From NCBI GenBank assembly GCA_038260095.1, contig JBBSOC010000058.1, forward strand, positions 1-14,168: a DNA stretch of 14,168 nt. The letters are read 5' to 3'. The DNA is from QHCE01 sp038260095. GTDB lineage: Bacteria > Actinomycetota > Actinomycetes > Mycobacteriales > QHCE01. Of this stretch, positions 7,277 to 14,118 are shown one piece after another. Each line of letters starts with the position of its first letter. Position 1 is the stretch's first letter. Both the position numbers and the translations under genes were made by a program. The notes beneath the pieces are model-generated. The model had not been told where the DNA came from, did not search any database, and saw nothing but the letters and a program-made list of their open reading frames with translations.

Positions 7277-8409
7277 GACGGGCCTCCACCTAATGCCTGT
7301 GAATCCGCTGTCGCTGCCTCAACGTCACTGTCGGCGAAGCTGTCCAGGTACGCCGCGAATTTGTCTTGCTGGTCAGCGAGCTGCGCGGAAGGCTCGGCGT
7401 ATACCTGATCGAAGATCGCTCGCGGCGGCGGATCGGGCAACGCGAGGGTCTGGGCCCGAAGTGTCATCGCCAACTGCTGAGCTTGAGAGTCCGTAGCATC
7501 GAAGAACTCCGCATCCGCGTGCTGCTCGCGCTCGAGGTATGCGCGGTAACGAGCGATCGGGTCGCGCTGCTGCCACTGCTCAACCTCGCTGGACGGGCGA
7601 TAACGACTAGCATCATCGGAGGTAGTGTGCGCGGCCATTCGGTAGGTGTATGCCTCGATGAACGTTGGTCCTTCGCCAAGCCGAGCCCGGCGTAACGCGG
7701 CTTGTGTCACCGCGTAACAAGCCAGTACGTCATTACCGTCCACTTGGATTCCAGGTAAACCAAACCCCGCGGCCCGACGGTACAGCGGAATTGGACTTTG
7801 GCGTGTGCTAGGAGCTGAGATCGCGTACTGGTTATTTTGGCAGAAAAAAACTACCGGAGCAGCGAACCCACTCGCCCAAATCAGCGCCTCATTAAGGTCG
7901 CCCTGGCTAGTAGCGCCGTCGCCGAAATAAGTGATGACGGCGGCACCATCTTCACTACCGACCTGCCCGTCTTTTGCCACGCCCATCGCGTACCCCGTGG
8001 CGTGTAGCGTCTGAGATCCAATGACAATGGTGTAGAGATGAAAATTGGTGTCGGCGGGGTCCCACGCCCCGTGGTCCACGCCTCGGAACAATCGTAGCGG
8101 CGCTATCGGATCGAGCCCTCTACACCAAGCCACGCCGTGCTCGCGGTAGCTGGGAAACGCCACGTCCTGTGGTTGCAGCGCACGACCGGATCCGACCTGC
8201 GCCGCTTCTTGGCCCAACAGTGAGGCCCATAAGCCCAACTCGCCTTGCCGCTGCAGTGCGGTGGCTTCAGCGTCGAGCCGTCGCACTATTACCAAGTCGC
8301 GGTAGATACCGCGATGCTGCTGCGGAGTGAAGTCGACAGCGTATTCATTATGTTGTCGATAATGTCCACTCGGAGTCAACAACTGCACGAAGGACTCGTG
8401 GTCGGCCAT
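7273..8409 (-). CDS. bkdA: E1-alpha subunit, branched-chain 2-oxoacid dehydrogenase
   Basis: This 378-aa protein (from ATG8409) is the E1 alpha subunit, which binds thiamine diphosphate and decarboxylates the keto acids of Val, Leu and Ile. The cofactor signature is clear: GDG at 163-165 followed 27 residues later by NN at 192-193 in FFCQNNQYAIS. Other family marks are YRDLVIVRRLDAEA, GQEAAQVGSGRAL, PSYREHG and the TYRMAAHTTSDDASRYR segment. The start is uncertain: ATG8409 lacks a Shine-Dalgarno sequence, and an in-frame TTG at 8448 would add 13 residues without a better ribosome site. GATAAT at 8432-8437 (minus) could be a -10 box giving a short leader to ATG8409, but the gene may simply be read from ddaH, which ends 64 nt upstream. 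Confidence 0.93.
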   Translation of the reverse strand: MADHESFVQLLTPSGHYRQHNEYAVDFTPQQHRGIYRDLVIVRRLDAEATALQRQGELGLWASLLGQEAAQVGSGRALQPQDVAFPSYREHGVAWCRGLDPIAPLRLFRGVDHGAWDPADTNFHLYTIVIGSQTLHATGYAMGVAKDGQVGSEDGAAVITYFGDGATSQGDLNEALIWASGFAAPVVFFCQNNQYAISAPSTRQSPIPLYRRAAGFGLPGIQVDGNDVLACYAVTQAALRRARLGEGPTFIEAYTYRMAAHTTSDDASRYRPSSEVEQWQQRDPIARYRAYLEREQHADAEFFDATDSQAQQLAMTLRAQTLALPDPPPRAIFDQVYAEPSAQLADQQDKFAAYLDSFADSDVEAATADSQALGGGPS

Positions 8410-8473
8410 ATCTACAGCATGGCAGAACCCGATTATCTGCGGGGGCAATTCGCCGGCTTAGCACCAGGCTGCG

Positions 8474-9277
8474 CTACACGCCAGGACGCAGCTCGGCGGT
8501 ACAACACTTCATTGATCCGCCGCTTTTACCCAGCTCAGACAGGTCGAGGCAGATGGTCTGGTAACCGCGTTCGACCAGAACATGCCGCAAATGGGTGGCG
8601 GCGGAAGGCAGCACGACGTGGTGACCATCACTCACCGCGTTCAAGCCGAATGCGAGTGCGTCGGCCTCAGTGGCGATTAATGCATCGGGAAACTCGCGAG
8701 CCAACACTGCCTGAGAACTGGGCGAAAATGCCCCCGGAAAATACGAGGGCGTGTGATCATCCAACGCAAATAACGCAAGGTCGAGGTGATAGAACCGCTC
8801 ATCCACCAACCGCAGGCTCATCACTGGACAGGCGAAGGCTTCCGCAATTTCGGCGTGAGCGATGCGTTCGGTACGAAAACCGTAGCCGGCTAATATCAAA
8901 CCTCGCCCCGGCAGGTAGATCAGGTCACCCTCCCCTTCATTGACATGCTCTGCCGTCACAAAGCGCGACCAACCGTGCGCGGTGTACCAGCGGCGGTGTT
9001 CTTGGGCTTCGGCTGCGCGGTGCGGAAAGCGGAACTTCGCCCCGAGAACTACTCCGTTTACACTAAAAGAGCCGTTAGCGCAGAACACCATGTCTGGCAG
9101 ACCTTCAACCGGCTCTAGCAATTCGACATGGTGGCCGAGCTGCTCATACGTGGCCTTGAGGAGTTCCCACTGCGCCATTGCACGTTTAGAGTCAACTGGG
9201 GCGGACAGATCCATCCACGCATTGATGGCGTACGTGACCCCAAAATAGCTCGGGGGGCACATCAAGTAGCTGCGCAT
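8474..9277 (-). CDS. Dimethylargininase-family guanidino hydrolase (DDAH/amidinotransferase fold)
   Basis: The 267-aa protein belongs to the guanidino-modifying superfamily, most likely the DDAH branch that turns N-omega-methylated arginines into citrulline and a methylamine. Visible active-site elements are LPDMVFCANGSF (Asp62), EGEGDLIYLPG (114-124, the substrate-binding acidic loop), LRLVDERFYHLD with His164, and GGSMKCCTAEL with the nucleophile Cys258. The EGEGD and KCCT forms are those I associate with the actinobacterial subgroup. Arginine, rather than methylarginine, remains a possible substrate. The start is ATG9277; it has no Shine-Dalgarno sequence but a TAGCCT box exactly 7 nt upstream, consistent with a leaderless mRNA. 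It is the first gene of the minus-strand cluster leading into bkdABC and diverges from the fructosamine kinase gene. Confidence 0.85.
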   Translation of the reverse strand: MRSYLMCPPSYFGVTYAINAWMDLSAPVDSKRAMAQWELLKATYEQLGHHVELLEPVEGLPDMVFCANGSFSVNGVVLGAKFRFPHRAAEAQEHRRWYTAHGWSRFVTAEHVNEGEGDLIYLPGRGLILAGYGFRTERIAHAEIAEAFACPVMSLRLVDERFYHLDLALFALDDHTPSYFPGAFSPSSQAVLAREFPDALIATEADALAFGLNAVSDGHHVVLPSAATHLRHVLVERGYQTICLDLSELGKSGGSMKCCTAELRPGV

Positions 9278-9284
9278 AACACAA

Positions 9285-9290
9285 AGGCTA
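9285..9290 (-). promoter_or_regulatory. Candidate -10 box TAGCCT for leaderless ddaH-like mRNA
   Basis: On the minus strand TAGCCT (TANNNT type) ends exactly 7 nt before ATG9277, where transcription would start on the A of the start codon. The absence of a ribosome-binding site fits. No -35 element is evident. Confidence 0.4.
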
Positions 9291-9334
9291 CTCAGCAACT
9301 CCCTCCGAGGTCGTCGTCCGAATGGGCATCAGGC

Positions 9335-9340
9335 TACGGT
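9335..9340 (+). promoter_or_regulatory. Candidate -10 box TACGGT for leaderless fructosamine kinase mRNA
   Basis: TACGGT (TANNNT type) ends exactly 7 nt before GTG9348. The only purine-rich stretch, AGGAG, runs into the start codon and cannot act as a normal ribosome site. Together these favour a leaderless transcript beginning at the GTG. Confidence 0.4.
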
Positions 9341-9347
9341 CATAGGA

Positions 9348-10244
9348 GTGGACTTGGCCTACCTGCGCGCGCATCCGCAGGTGATTCCTCGGCTGGTGGA
9401 GCACCAGCGAATCCGGGTCAGTCCGCTCTCGCGTGATCGGGCGGCGGCCTGTCAATCCCAGTTGTGGACCCTCGACGATGGCACACACCTGTTTGCTAAG
9501 ACTCGCACCGCCGCACCGCCAGGGTTCTTCACTACCGAGGCGGCGGGGTTGCGGTGGCTTGCCGAGTGTCCGGGGCTGCCCGTTCCTGAAGTCATAGCTG
9601 CGTTGGACGAGTTACTGGTGTTGCAGTGGATACAACCGGGAGAACCCACGCGCAGCGGCGCGCGCCGGCTCGGCGAGCTACTTGCCCGGCTGCATAGCTT
9701 CGGCGAAGCGCCGGCGTTCGGCGCCCCCAAGGGACATGGTGTCCCAGAAACTGGATACGTCGGAGTGCTCCCACTGGATAATACGCCCGCGAAGGAATGG
9801 TCAGAGTTCTTTTTAGAACGGCGCTGCCTGCCCTATCTCCGGCAGGCGCGTGATCTCGGGATAGTCGATAGTGAGCTATGCGGCGAGCTGGAGACACTCC
9901 TGGCTAGATTGCCGCAGCATGCCGGACAAAGCGAACGGCCCTGCCGTATTCACGGAGACCTGTGGTCGGGGAACGTACATTACGATGCCGAAGGCCAGCC
10001 CTGGATTGTGGACGCCGCCGCGGCGCACTGGGGTCATCGCGAAACCGACCTGGCCACGCTGCAGCTGTTCGGCGCCCCGTTCCTCGCCGATACTTTAAAC
10101 AGCTATCAAGCCGTGTACCCGCTGGGTGAGGGATGGCAGCAGCGAGTAGGAATTCACCAGCTGCATCTGCTACTAGTTCACGTGGTGGTGTTCGGAGCAA
10201 GTTACGTCGAACAGGCGTTGCGTGCCGCACGCACACTCCGATAA
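9348..10244 (+). CDS. Fructosamine kinase family protein
   Basis: The 298-aa protein has the kinase fold of the fructosamine-3-kinase family, which phosphorylates sugar-amine adducts on free amino acids or proteins so that they break down (deglycation repair). Visible residues are Lys51 in LFAKTR for ATP, Glu64 in FTTEAAGL, the catalytic loop HGDLWSGNV (202-210, Asp204), and the metal-binding segment IVDAAAAHWGHRETDLA with Asp222. WSEFFLERR is also family-typical, and the length matches the usual 290-300 aa. GTG9348 is the only reasonable start in frame. Bacterial members are often assigned ribulosamine or erythrulosamine activity, and the substrate here cannot be told from sequence. It stands alone, divergent from the ddaH-like gene, and is followed by its own terminator. 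Confidence 0.9.
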   Translation: MDLAYLRAHPQVIPRLVEHQRIRVSPLSRDRAAACQSQLWTLDDGTHLFAKTRTAAPPGFFTTEAAGLRWLAECPGLPVPEVIAALDELLVLQWIQPGEPTRSGARRLGELLARLHSFGEAPAFGAPKGHGVPETGYVGVLPLDNTPAKEWSEFFLERRCLPYLRQARDLGIVDSELCGELETLLARLPQHAGQSERPCRIHGDLWSGNVHYDAEGQPWIVDAAAAHWGHRETDLATLQLFGAPFLADTLNSYQAVYPLGEGWQQRVGIHQLHLLLVHVVVFGASYVEQALRAARTLR

Positions 10245-10252
10245 GTCCGACG

Positions 10253-10280
10253 GGCAAAGGGCACAAAACGTGCCTTTGCC
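10253..10280 (+). other. Bulged hairpin after the fructosamine kinase gene
   Basis: GGCAAAGGGCAC pairs with GTGCCTTTGCC across a 5-nt AAAAC loop, with one unpaired G in the left arm. It lies 8 nt past the stop and has no T run, so it is probably an mRNA 3'-end stabilising stem rather than the terminator itself. Confidence 0.65.
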
Positions 10281-10305
10281 GGAGCCCTGGGTCAGTGGCA
10301 GCGTG

Positions 10306-10341
10306 TTTTTGCCAAGTTCTCCTAACTTGGCAAAAATTTTT
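10306..10341 (+). terminator. Strong intrinsic terminator
   Basis: A perfect 13-bp stem, TTTTTGCCAAGTT with AACTTGGCAAAAA, closes a 5-nt loop (CTCCT) and is followed at once by TTTTT at 10337-10341. This ends the fructosamine kinase transcript and isolates the downstream lemA operon. Read on the minus strand there is no T run after the stem. Confidence 0.92.
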
Positions 10342-10591
10342 ATCGTGCACCACCTCATAAGAGCGTCCTAGACCGTGTAGCTATGGAATCATAACTAAAT
10401 ATCGGTTCGTATAGAAAATTTTTTAGATTTCCGTATATATACCTATCAAGCACGCATTCTCGCCATACTGCTGCTCACATCGGCCGACGTTGCCATGCAT
10501 GCCCTACACCAGTGGAGCATGATAAGAATACGGCGACGGTACGCTCAAGCCGGTTAATCAGTGTTGGGTAAGCGCAGGGTGGGTGTAGGCA
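10342..10591. other. AT-rich intergenic region before lemA
   Basis: About 250 nt without a convincing gene. The first 100 nt are clearly richer in A+T than the genes around them, with an A4T6 run near 10416-10425 and a GTATATATAC palindrome at 10433-10442. Such AT-rich spacers in this order often bind the xenogeneic silencer Lsr2, but nothing here proves that. The second half returns to normal composition and should contain the lemA promoter. TACGCT and TAATCA type matches exist but none stands out. Confidence 0.5.
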
Positions 10592-11152
10592 GTGACAAGC
10601 ACTTTGATCTGGATCGGTGTCGGCGCGGTGGTGATCGCCGGAGCGGTGTTGTTCATCATCGAGTACAACCGACTCATCAAGCGACGCAATAACGTGAAAG
10701 CCTCCTGGGGGCAGATCGATGTCCAGCTGGTCCGTCGCCATGATTTGATTCCCAACCTTGTTGCCACTGTGCAGGGTTACGCCGCTCATGAACGAGCAAC
10801 GCTACAAGCGGTCGTTGCCGCCCGAACCCAGGCTCTTGCCGCTGAAGGTCCTGCCAGCAGAGGAGCGGCCGAGACGATACTTATCGGCGCGCTACAAGGT
10901 CTGTTCGGGCTGGCCGAGGCATACCCGGATCTCAAAGCTAGCGACAATTTCCTCGCGCTACAAAAAGAGCTGGCCAACACCGAAGATCGAATTACGTATG
11001 CGCGACAGTTCTACAACGACGCGGTGCTAGGACTCAACAACGAGGTGCAGTCGTTCCCAAGCCTGATCGTGGCCGGAATCACCGGATTTACCGCGCAGGA
11101 GTACTTCCAGGCTGAGCTAGGCGCGCGCAGCCCCGCGAACGTGTGTTTCTAG
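10592..11152 (+). CDS. lemA: LemA family membrane protein
   Basis: This 186-aa protein has an N-terminal helix at about 5-25 and a helical outer or cytoplasmic domain. Family marks are EYNRLIKRRNNVKASWGQIDVQLVRRHDLIPNLVATVQGYAAHE-type residues (positions 24-67), LQKELANTEDRI, ARQFYND and the C-terminal SFPS...GFTAQEYFQAE. The molecular function of LemA proteins is not settled. GTG10592 is the only sensible start: an in-frame TAG lies just upstream at 10586-10588, and GGGTGGG sits about 8 nt before the GTG. The gene is followed after 12 nt by a DUF2207-type membrane protein gene, the usual partner, so the two form an operon. Confidence 0.93.
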   Translation: MTSTLIWIGVGAVVIAGAVLFIIEYNRLIKRRNNVKASWGQIDVQLVRRHDLIPNLVATVQGYAAHERATLQAVVAARTQALAAEGPASRGAAETILIGALQGLFGLAEAYPDLKASDNFLALQKELANTEDRITYARQFYNDAVLGLNNEVQSFPSLIVAGITGFTAQEYFQAELGARSPANVCF

Positions 11153-11164
11153 AAGGGAAACCGC

Positions 11165-12655
11165 GTGGAACGCCACAACACGCTCGCCGCAGAGTTGGCC
11201 GCAGCGATAAACTCATTCGGTGTTTCGTGGAGCACGGTACTTCAGGTGGTTGGAACGGCTGCCGCGGTCTCGGGCGCCTGGTTTGTGCTGCTAGGACTGC
11301 TCGCGTACCGCACGAAAGCGGGGTTCGTGGTCGCCGCTCCGGCGAACCAGGAACTGGGAGCCGAAACACCTGCGCTTGCACACCTGCTCGCCAACCGCTG
11401 GGAGTGCGGGGAGGAGGCCGCCGAGGCCACCTTTATGGATATGGCGGCACGGGGATACATCGCGATCGAAAGGGTTGGTCCAGAGCCGGAACAGGCAGTA
11501 TGCACGGTAGAGGAACCTTGGCCCCCAGACCTGACACCGTATGAGCGCACCGTGATGAATCGAATACAGCAGGTGACGGTGGGATCCAGTACGCCGCTAC
11601 CTGCCCTTGCGCATGGCTCACCGCAGGCTGCCGAGCTCTGGCTTAGGAGCTTCCGAGCCGAGGTGATTGCCCATGCGCGTCAGCTCGGACTATCCCGTAG
11701 CCGCATCTCCACCACAACCCGAGTCGGTTTGGTGAGCTTGGCGCTACTTCCGGGTGGCGTCACAGCCGTTGTGGCCGCCAAGAGTTTTGGGCATCCGGCG
11801 TTCGCCCTACTCGGACTCATCCTCTACGGGCTGCTGGCCAGCAGCGTCGGGCGGCTACGCGGAGAGCGCGACACGGCGGCGGGTCGTGAAGCCGCCAGCC
11901 GCTGGCTGGGAATGCGGGAATATCTGCGGTTGCATCCATCGTTTGCTGAGTTGCCGCCGGCCGCGGTCACTATGTGGCAGCGCTACCTGGCATATGCGGC
12001 GGCGCTCGGCGTAGCGCGCCAGGTACTTCGAGTGCTCGAGTTGGGCCCAGGGGATGACCACAAAGCGTGGTCGGCATACGGAGGAACTTGGCGGCGAGTA
12101 CAGGTGCGCTATCGCCTCCGACCTTCGTGGGGATGGGCACCGTCTCGCGCATTCGTTACAGGTTTTGGCTGGTTAGGGTGGGCGGCGCTCATGATTTTCA
12201 TGACTCGGCAATGGTTTTCTCTCGGCTCGGTCGTGACGTTGGCGGTAGCCATCACCAGCATGGCTTGCGGTTTAGGCGCCACCTACGTGGGGTGTGGGTT
12301 GCTGGACTGGCTCGCTCCGCGCTACCTGGATGGCCTCGTGCTACGGGTGCGGGAGCGCAAACGCTTCAACCCATTCGCCAAGCGAAACGCGCCGCGACGT
12401 TCCAGAACCTACCTCGCACTCGACACTGGAAGCGGTGACACTGCCATCGCCTGGGTAATGGCACCAGGGCTGCGATATCAAGCCAGTGAAGGTGAGCTGG
12501 CACGAGTCAAAGTCGGGCGCTGCTTTGGCCAAGTGCGACGCTACGAAATCGTGCAGCGAAGCTGGGAGTGGCGTAGACCTGTCACCACGGAAGCCGAGAA
12601 GCAGCAGCCCGCTCCACTATTCCAACTCGGACACGACACACCTAGCGGATTCTAA
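11165..12655 (+). CDS. DUF2207-type (YciQ-like) predicted membrane protein
   Basis: The 496-aa protein has a membrane helix at about 25-49, a soluble part with the winged-helix-like ATFMDMAARGYIAIE motif (88-102), two helices at about 185-230, a cytoplasmic segment with WLGMREYLRLHPSFAEL and WQRYLAYAAALGV, and two more helices at about 330-385. WLGMREYL followed by WxRYLxYAxALGV is the mark of the DUF2207/YciQ family. Full-length family members start with a signal peptide and a large outer beta domain, and that part is absent here, so this is a short form. GTG11165 has AAGGG 7 nt upstream. Pairing with lemA 12 nt before it is a recurrent bacterial arrangement of unknown function, and the two products probably act together in the membrane. 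Confidence 0.82.
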   Translation: MERHNTLAAELAAAINSFGVSWSTVLQVVGTAAAVSGAWFVLLGLLAYRTKAGFVVAAPANQELGAETPALAHLLANRWECGEEAAEATFMDMAARGYIAIERVGPEPEQAVCTVEEPWPPDLTPYERTVMNRIQQVTVGSSTPLPALAHGSPQAAELWLRSFRAEVIAHARQLGLSRSRISTTTRVGLVSLALLPGGVTAVVAAKSFGHPAFALLGLILYGLLASSVGRLRGERDTAAGREAASRWLGMREYLRLHPSFAELPPAAVTMWQRYLAYAAALGVARQVLRVLELGPGDDHKAWSAYGGTWRRVQVRYRLRPSWGWAPSRAFVTGFGWLGWAALMIFMTRQWFSLGSVVTLAVAITSMACGLGATYVGCGLLDWLAPRYLDGLVLRVRERKRFNPFAKRNAPRRSRTYLALDTGSGDTAIAWVMAPGLRYQASEGELARVKVGRCFGQVRRYEIVQRSWEWRRPVTTEAEKQQPAPLFQLGHDTPSGF

Positions 12656-12823
12656 GTATATCTACTACAAAACTTAGATTGTTGTATATCCTCATAGCTA
12701 GATCGCAGCTGATGTGTTCCTGCCAAGGCCGCAGGAGCCGCCGTGTACGAAAATGGAGCGCCAGCGGAATGGGTACACAAGGCGACGAGAACGCTGGCAG
12801 GGACTCATCGGCGGTGATCACCA
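12656..12823. other. Spacer between the DUF2207 gene and the ATPase gene
   Basis: The first 50 nt are AT-rich and carry a direct repeat of GTATATC at 12656-12662 and 12684-12690, exactly 28 nt apart, with TAGATT (12675-12680) as a possible -10 hexamer between them. No hairpin with a T run separates the two genes, so read-through from the lemA operon is possible. The remainder looks like ordinary sequence with no supported ORF. Confidence 0.45.
12813..12822 (+). promoter_or_regulatory. Palindromic ribosome-binding site of the ATPase gene
   Basis: GGTGATCACC is a perfect 10-bp palindrome ending 1 nt before GTG12824. GGTGATC matches the 16S rRNA tail GATCACC, so it can act as a Shine-Dalgarno sequence at suitable distance and selects GTG12824 over GTG12833. 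An in-frame TGA at 12815-12817 lies inside it and rules out any earlier start. Confidence 0.55.
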
Positions 12824-14011
12824 GTGGATCCGGTGCGTAATCCATACGCCCCGGGCGCCGGGCAACGGCCGCCGGAGCTTGCGGGTCGCGACACTGAGCT
12901 CGCGCAGTTCGATGTGGTGCTGGAACGGGTTGCGCGCGGCCGTCCGGAACGTTCACTTGTGCTTACTGGGCTGCGCGGGGTCGGAAAGACGGTACTGCTC
13001 AATACGCTGCGTTCGGCGGCGATGAACCGACTCTGGGGCACTGGCAAGTTGGAAGCTAAACCTGATCAGTCGCTGCGGAGGCCGGTTACCGCTGCGCTGC
13101 ATATGGCGGTGCGTGAACTGGCGCCTCGACATCGCGCGCCGGATCGGGTTGACGAGTTCTTGGCCGTGCTGAAGGCATTCGCGTTGCGGAGCAATCCGAG
13201 TGGAACGAAGCTGCGTGATAGTTGGCGGCCCAGTATCGATGCGCCGGCGGCTACCGGGCGGGCTGATTCTGGCGATATCGAGATTGACTTGGTGGAGCTG
13301 TTCACCGACGCAGCCGAATTGGCACGCGATGTTGGTTCCGGGATGGCTCTGTTCATCGATGAGATGCAGGACCTACCAGCCGATGATGCGTCGGCGATCT
13401 GCGCCGCGTGTCACGAGCTTTCCCAGCGCGGCGCTCCGCTGATCGTCGTGGGTGCTGGTTTGCCGCACCTGCCGGCTGTGCTGTCGGCGAGCAAGTCGTA
13501 CTCGGAACGGCTTTTCCGCTATCTGCGGATCGATCGGCTGGAGCGACCGGCCGCGGATTATGCGCTGGTTGCTCCAGCACTTCGCGAGGATGTGACGTTC
13601 ACGTCGGAGGCACTGGCCGCGCTCTATGCCGCCGCCGACGGTTACCCCTACTTTGTGCAGGCGTATGGGAAAGTCACCTGGGATGCGGCTCCGAAAAGCC
13701 CGATTACGGCGCACGATGTGCGGGTTGCCGCGCCGGAGGCGGAGTCAGAGCTAGCGGTCGGCTTCTTTGGGTCGCGATATGAGCGGGCAACTCCGGCGGA
13801 GCGGGAGTACATGCACACGATCGCGATGCTGTCGGCCGGCGATGAACCGGTCTCGACCGCGGACGTTGCCATCTCGCTGGGCCGCAAACCGTCGAGCCTA
13901 TCTCCAGCCCGCGATGGCCTACTGAAAAAGGGCCTCGTCTACTCCGCCGAACGCGGCAGTATCGCGTTCACCGTTCCGCACTTCGCAGGTTTCCTGCGAA
14001 AGGTTGCATAG
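12824..14011 (+). CDS. Stand-alone AAA ATPase, ORC/CDC6-like (archaeal ATPase type)
   Basis: The 395-aa cytosolic protein opens with NPYAPGAGQRPPELAGRDTE, the typical lead-in of this actinobacterial ATPase group. Walker A is GLRGVGKT (49-56), Walker B is ALFIDE (175-180), and a sensor-1-like strand is PLIVVGAGLP (205-214). SERLFRYLRIDRL (227-239) and ADGYPYFVQAYG (271-282) are further family marks. From about 315 on is a winged-helix region (TPAEREYMHTIAML...SLGRKPSSLSPARDGLLKKGLVY), as expected for DNA binding. Relatives resemble Orc1/Cdc6 and STAND-type ATPases; no biological role is established. There is no obvious partner protein beside it, unless one lies beyond the window. The last codons (FAGFLRKVA) and the stop lie inside the tandem repeat that follows. 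Confidence 0.88.
   Translation: MDPVRNPYAPGAGQRPPELAGRDTELAQFDVVLERVARGRPERSLVLTGLRGVGKTVLLNTLRSAAMNRLWGTGKLEAKPDQSLRRPVTAALHMAVRELAPRHRAPDRVDEFLAVLKAFALRSNPSGTKLRDSWRPSIDAPAATGRADSGDIEIDLVELFTDAAELARDVGSGMALFIDEMQDLPADDASAICAACHELSQRGAPLIVVGAGLPHLPAVLSASKSYSERLFRYLRIDRLERPAADYALVAPALREDVTFTSEALAALYAAADGYPYFVQAYGKVTWDAAPKSPITAHDVRVAAPEAESELAVGFFGSRYERATPAEREYMHTIAMLSAGDEPVSTADVAISLGRKPSSLSPARDGLLKKGLVYSAERGSIAFTVPHFAGFLRKVA
13982..14000. other. Perfect hairpin in the last codons of the ATPase gene
   Basis: TTCGCAGG, a TTT loop, then CCTGCGAA: an 8-bp perfect stem lying 9-27 nt before the stop's last base. There is no T run, so it is not a standard terminator. A second copy of most of this sequence follows 28 nt later as part of the tandem array. 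Confidence 0.7.
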
Positions 14012-14118
14012 TGCAGGTTTCCTGCGAAAGGTTCCCGCGAAGGACGGCATCGCGCAGATTTCATACCAAAGTTTACATAATTCTGTTCTCGCGAAAGACG
14101 GCATAGCGCGAGTTGCCT
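13996..14118. repeat. Degenerate 28-nt tandem repeat array
   Basis: Five contiguous units: 13996-14023 (28 nt), 14024-14036 (13 nt, truncated), 14037-14064 (28 nt), 14065-14090 (26 nt, strongly diverged) and 14091-14118 (28 nt). The full units align without gaps, sharing GCGAA at the start, GCAT near position 11-14 and GC then TT towards the end; units three and five share GACGGCAT. A 21-nt stretch is repeated exactly at 13985-14005 and 14013-14033. There are no unique spacers between units. The first unit overlaps the ATPase stop codon. From 14119 to the window end I see no further clear unit. Confidence 0.85.

Noticed and set aside
8245..8943. 232-aa plus-strand ORF across the bkdA/ddaH junction
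   Set aside because: It is antisense to two well supported enzymes, has no family motifs, and is rich in Arg/His/Pro as expected for a shadow frame.
10475..10789. 104-aa minus-strand ORF over the lemA start
   Set aside because: It overlaps the conserved N-terminus of lemA in antisense and has no family features.
13919..14104. 61-aa minus-strand ORF with repeated MPSFA residues
   Set aside because: It only translates the tandem repeat and part of the ATPase gene backwards; the repeat unit is not a multiple of three, and there is no ribosome site.
13996..14118. CRISPR array
   Set aside because: The repeats are contiguous and degenerate with no unique spacers between them, and no cas gene is present in the window.
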